Shown here: one piece after another, positions 63,929 to 64,000 of the stretch | Layout: the number at the start of each line of letters is the position of its first letter | Numbering within the stretch: the stretch's first letter is position 1 | DNA from: Igneacidithiobacillus copahuensis | Lineage (GTDB): Bacteria > Pseudomonadota > Gammaproteobacteria > Acidithiobacillales > Acidithiobacillaceae | NCBI RefSeq assembly: GCF_018854015.1 | Contig: NZ_JAAXYO010000180.1 | Span: 75,911 to 139,910 of the forward strand | Length of the DNA: 64,000 nt | Direction of reading: 5' to 3' | The notes under the pieces: generated by a model | Seen by the model: only the letters and a program-made list of their open reading frames with translations | Database searches by the model: none | Told to the model about the DNA's origin: nothing | Program-made: the position numbers and the translations under genes

Positions 63929-64000
63929 TTAGGGCACTTCGAATAACAAAAATTTCACGACTTGAGAATGGAATATTCCCCTTTCCTCGCCACTTTCAGG
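63929..64000 (-). CDS. C-terminal end of an unidentified gene
   Basis: The minus-strand frame is open from the window edge to a TAA at 63929-63931 (23 codons), 18 bp before the glycosyltransferase start, which is an operon-like spacing. Too short to identify; it may not be a gene. Confidence 0.3.
   Translation of the reverse strand, partial: PESGEERGIFHSQVVKFLLFEVP

Overview
The window is GC-rich over almost its whole length and reads as the chromosome of an acidophilic, sulfur-oxidising gammaproteobacterial-type chemolithotroph, most likely an Acidithiobacillus or close relative. The indicators are a large hopanoid operon, a thiosulfate-oxidising sox cluster that carries its own ResB/ResC cytochrome c maturation genes, a Tat-exported HiPIP next to it, a TauE-type sulfite exporter, and several ClC and Na+/H+ transporters. 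Genus is inferred from family content only; no rRNA or tRNA gene was seen.

Layout. (1) 1-17.7 kb, minus strand: a nearly gapless array secB-gpsA-histidine kinase-sigma54 response regulator, then hopanoid genes: squalene synthase, squalene-hopene cyclase (shc), hpnG, hpnA, hpnI, hpnJ, hpnK, hpnN, hpnL, a diiron ferritin-like gene and hpnH (cut by the window edge). hpnH has its own promoter with an unusual MerR-like geometry. Squalene made by the synthase is cyclised by Shc; HpnH and HpnG add and process the ribose side chain; HpnI, HpnK and HpnJ build the amino-sugar/cyclitol head group; HpnN and probably HpnL handle trafficking. (2) 17.8-23.3 kb, plus: a DsrE-like protein, apaH, a membrane protein, recQ, cyaY, an EVE-domain protein, a GST-like protein and an orphan. 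(3) 23.3-27.6 kb, minus: a dynamin-like GTPase and lptG/lptF. (4) 27.6-35.6 kb, plus: pepA-holC-(disordered acidic protein)-valS, then nhaA-nadC.

(5) 35.6-43.6 kb, plus: HiPIP, then a sox operon DUF302-soxB-(membrane monohaem protein)-resB-soxX-soxA-resC. The carrier genes soxYZ and the dehydrogenase genes soxCD are not in the window. (6) 43.6-46.0 kb, minus: a lipoprotein, a YihY/BrkB membrane protein and hda. (7) 46.0-54.5 kb, plus: an Fe/Mn superoxide dismutase with its own promoter and terminator, purM-purN-molybdopterin-binding protein, and two ClC genes flanking a YajR-like MFS transporter. (8) 54.5-56.7 kb, minus: TIGR02186-TauE/SafE-universal stress protein.

(9) 56.9-64 kb is accessory: an AAA-ATPase/PD-(D/E)XK protein, a vapBC toxin-antitoxin pair with a perfect palindromic operator, a decayed sulfotransferase with several in-frame stops, rmd and gmd for GDP-D-rhamnose, then AT-rich DNA with a glycosyltransferase split by one amber codon. 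This end looks like the edge of a surface-polysaccharide island. No IS element, CRISPR array, tRNA or rRNA was found.
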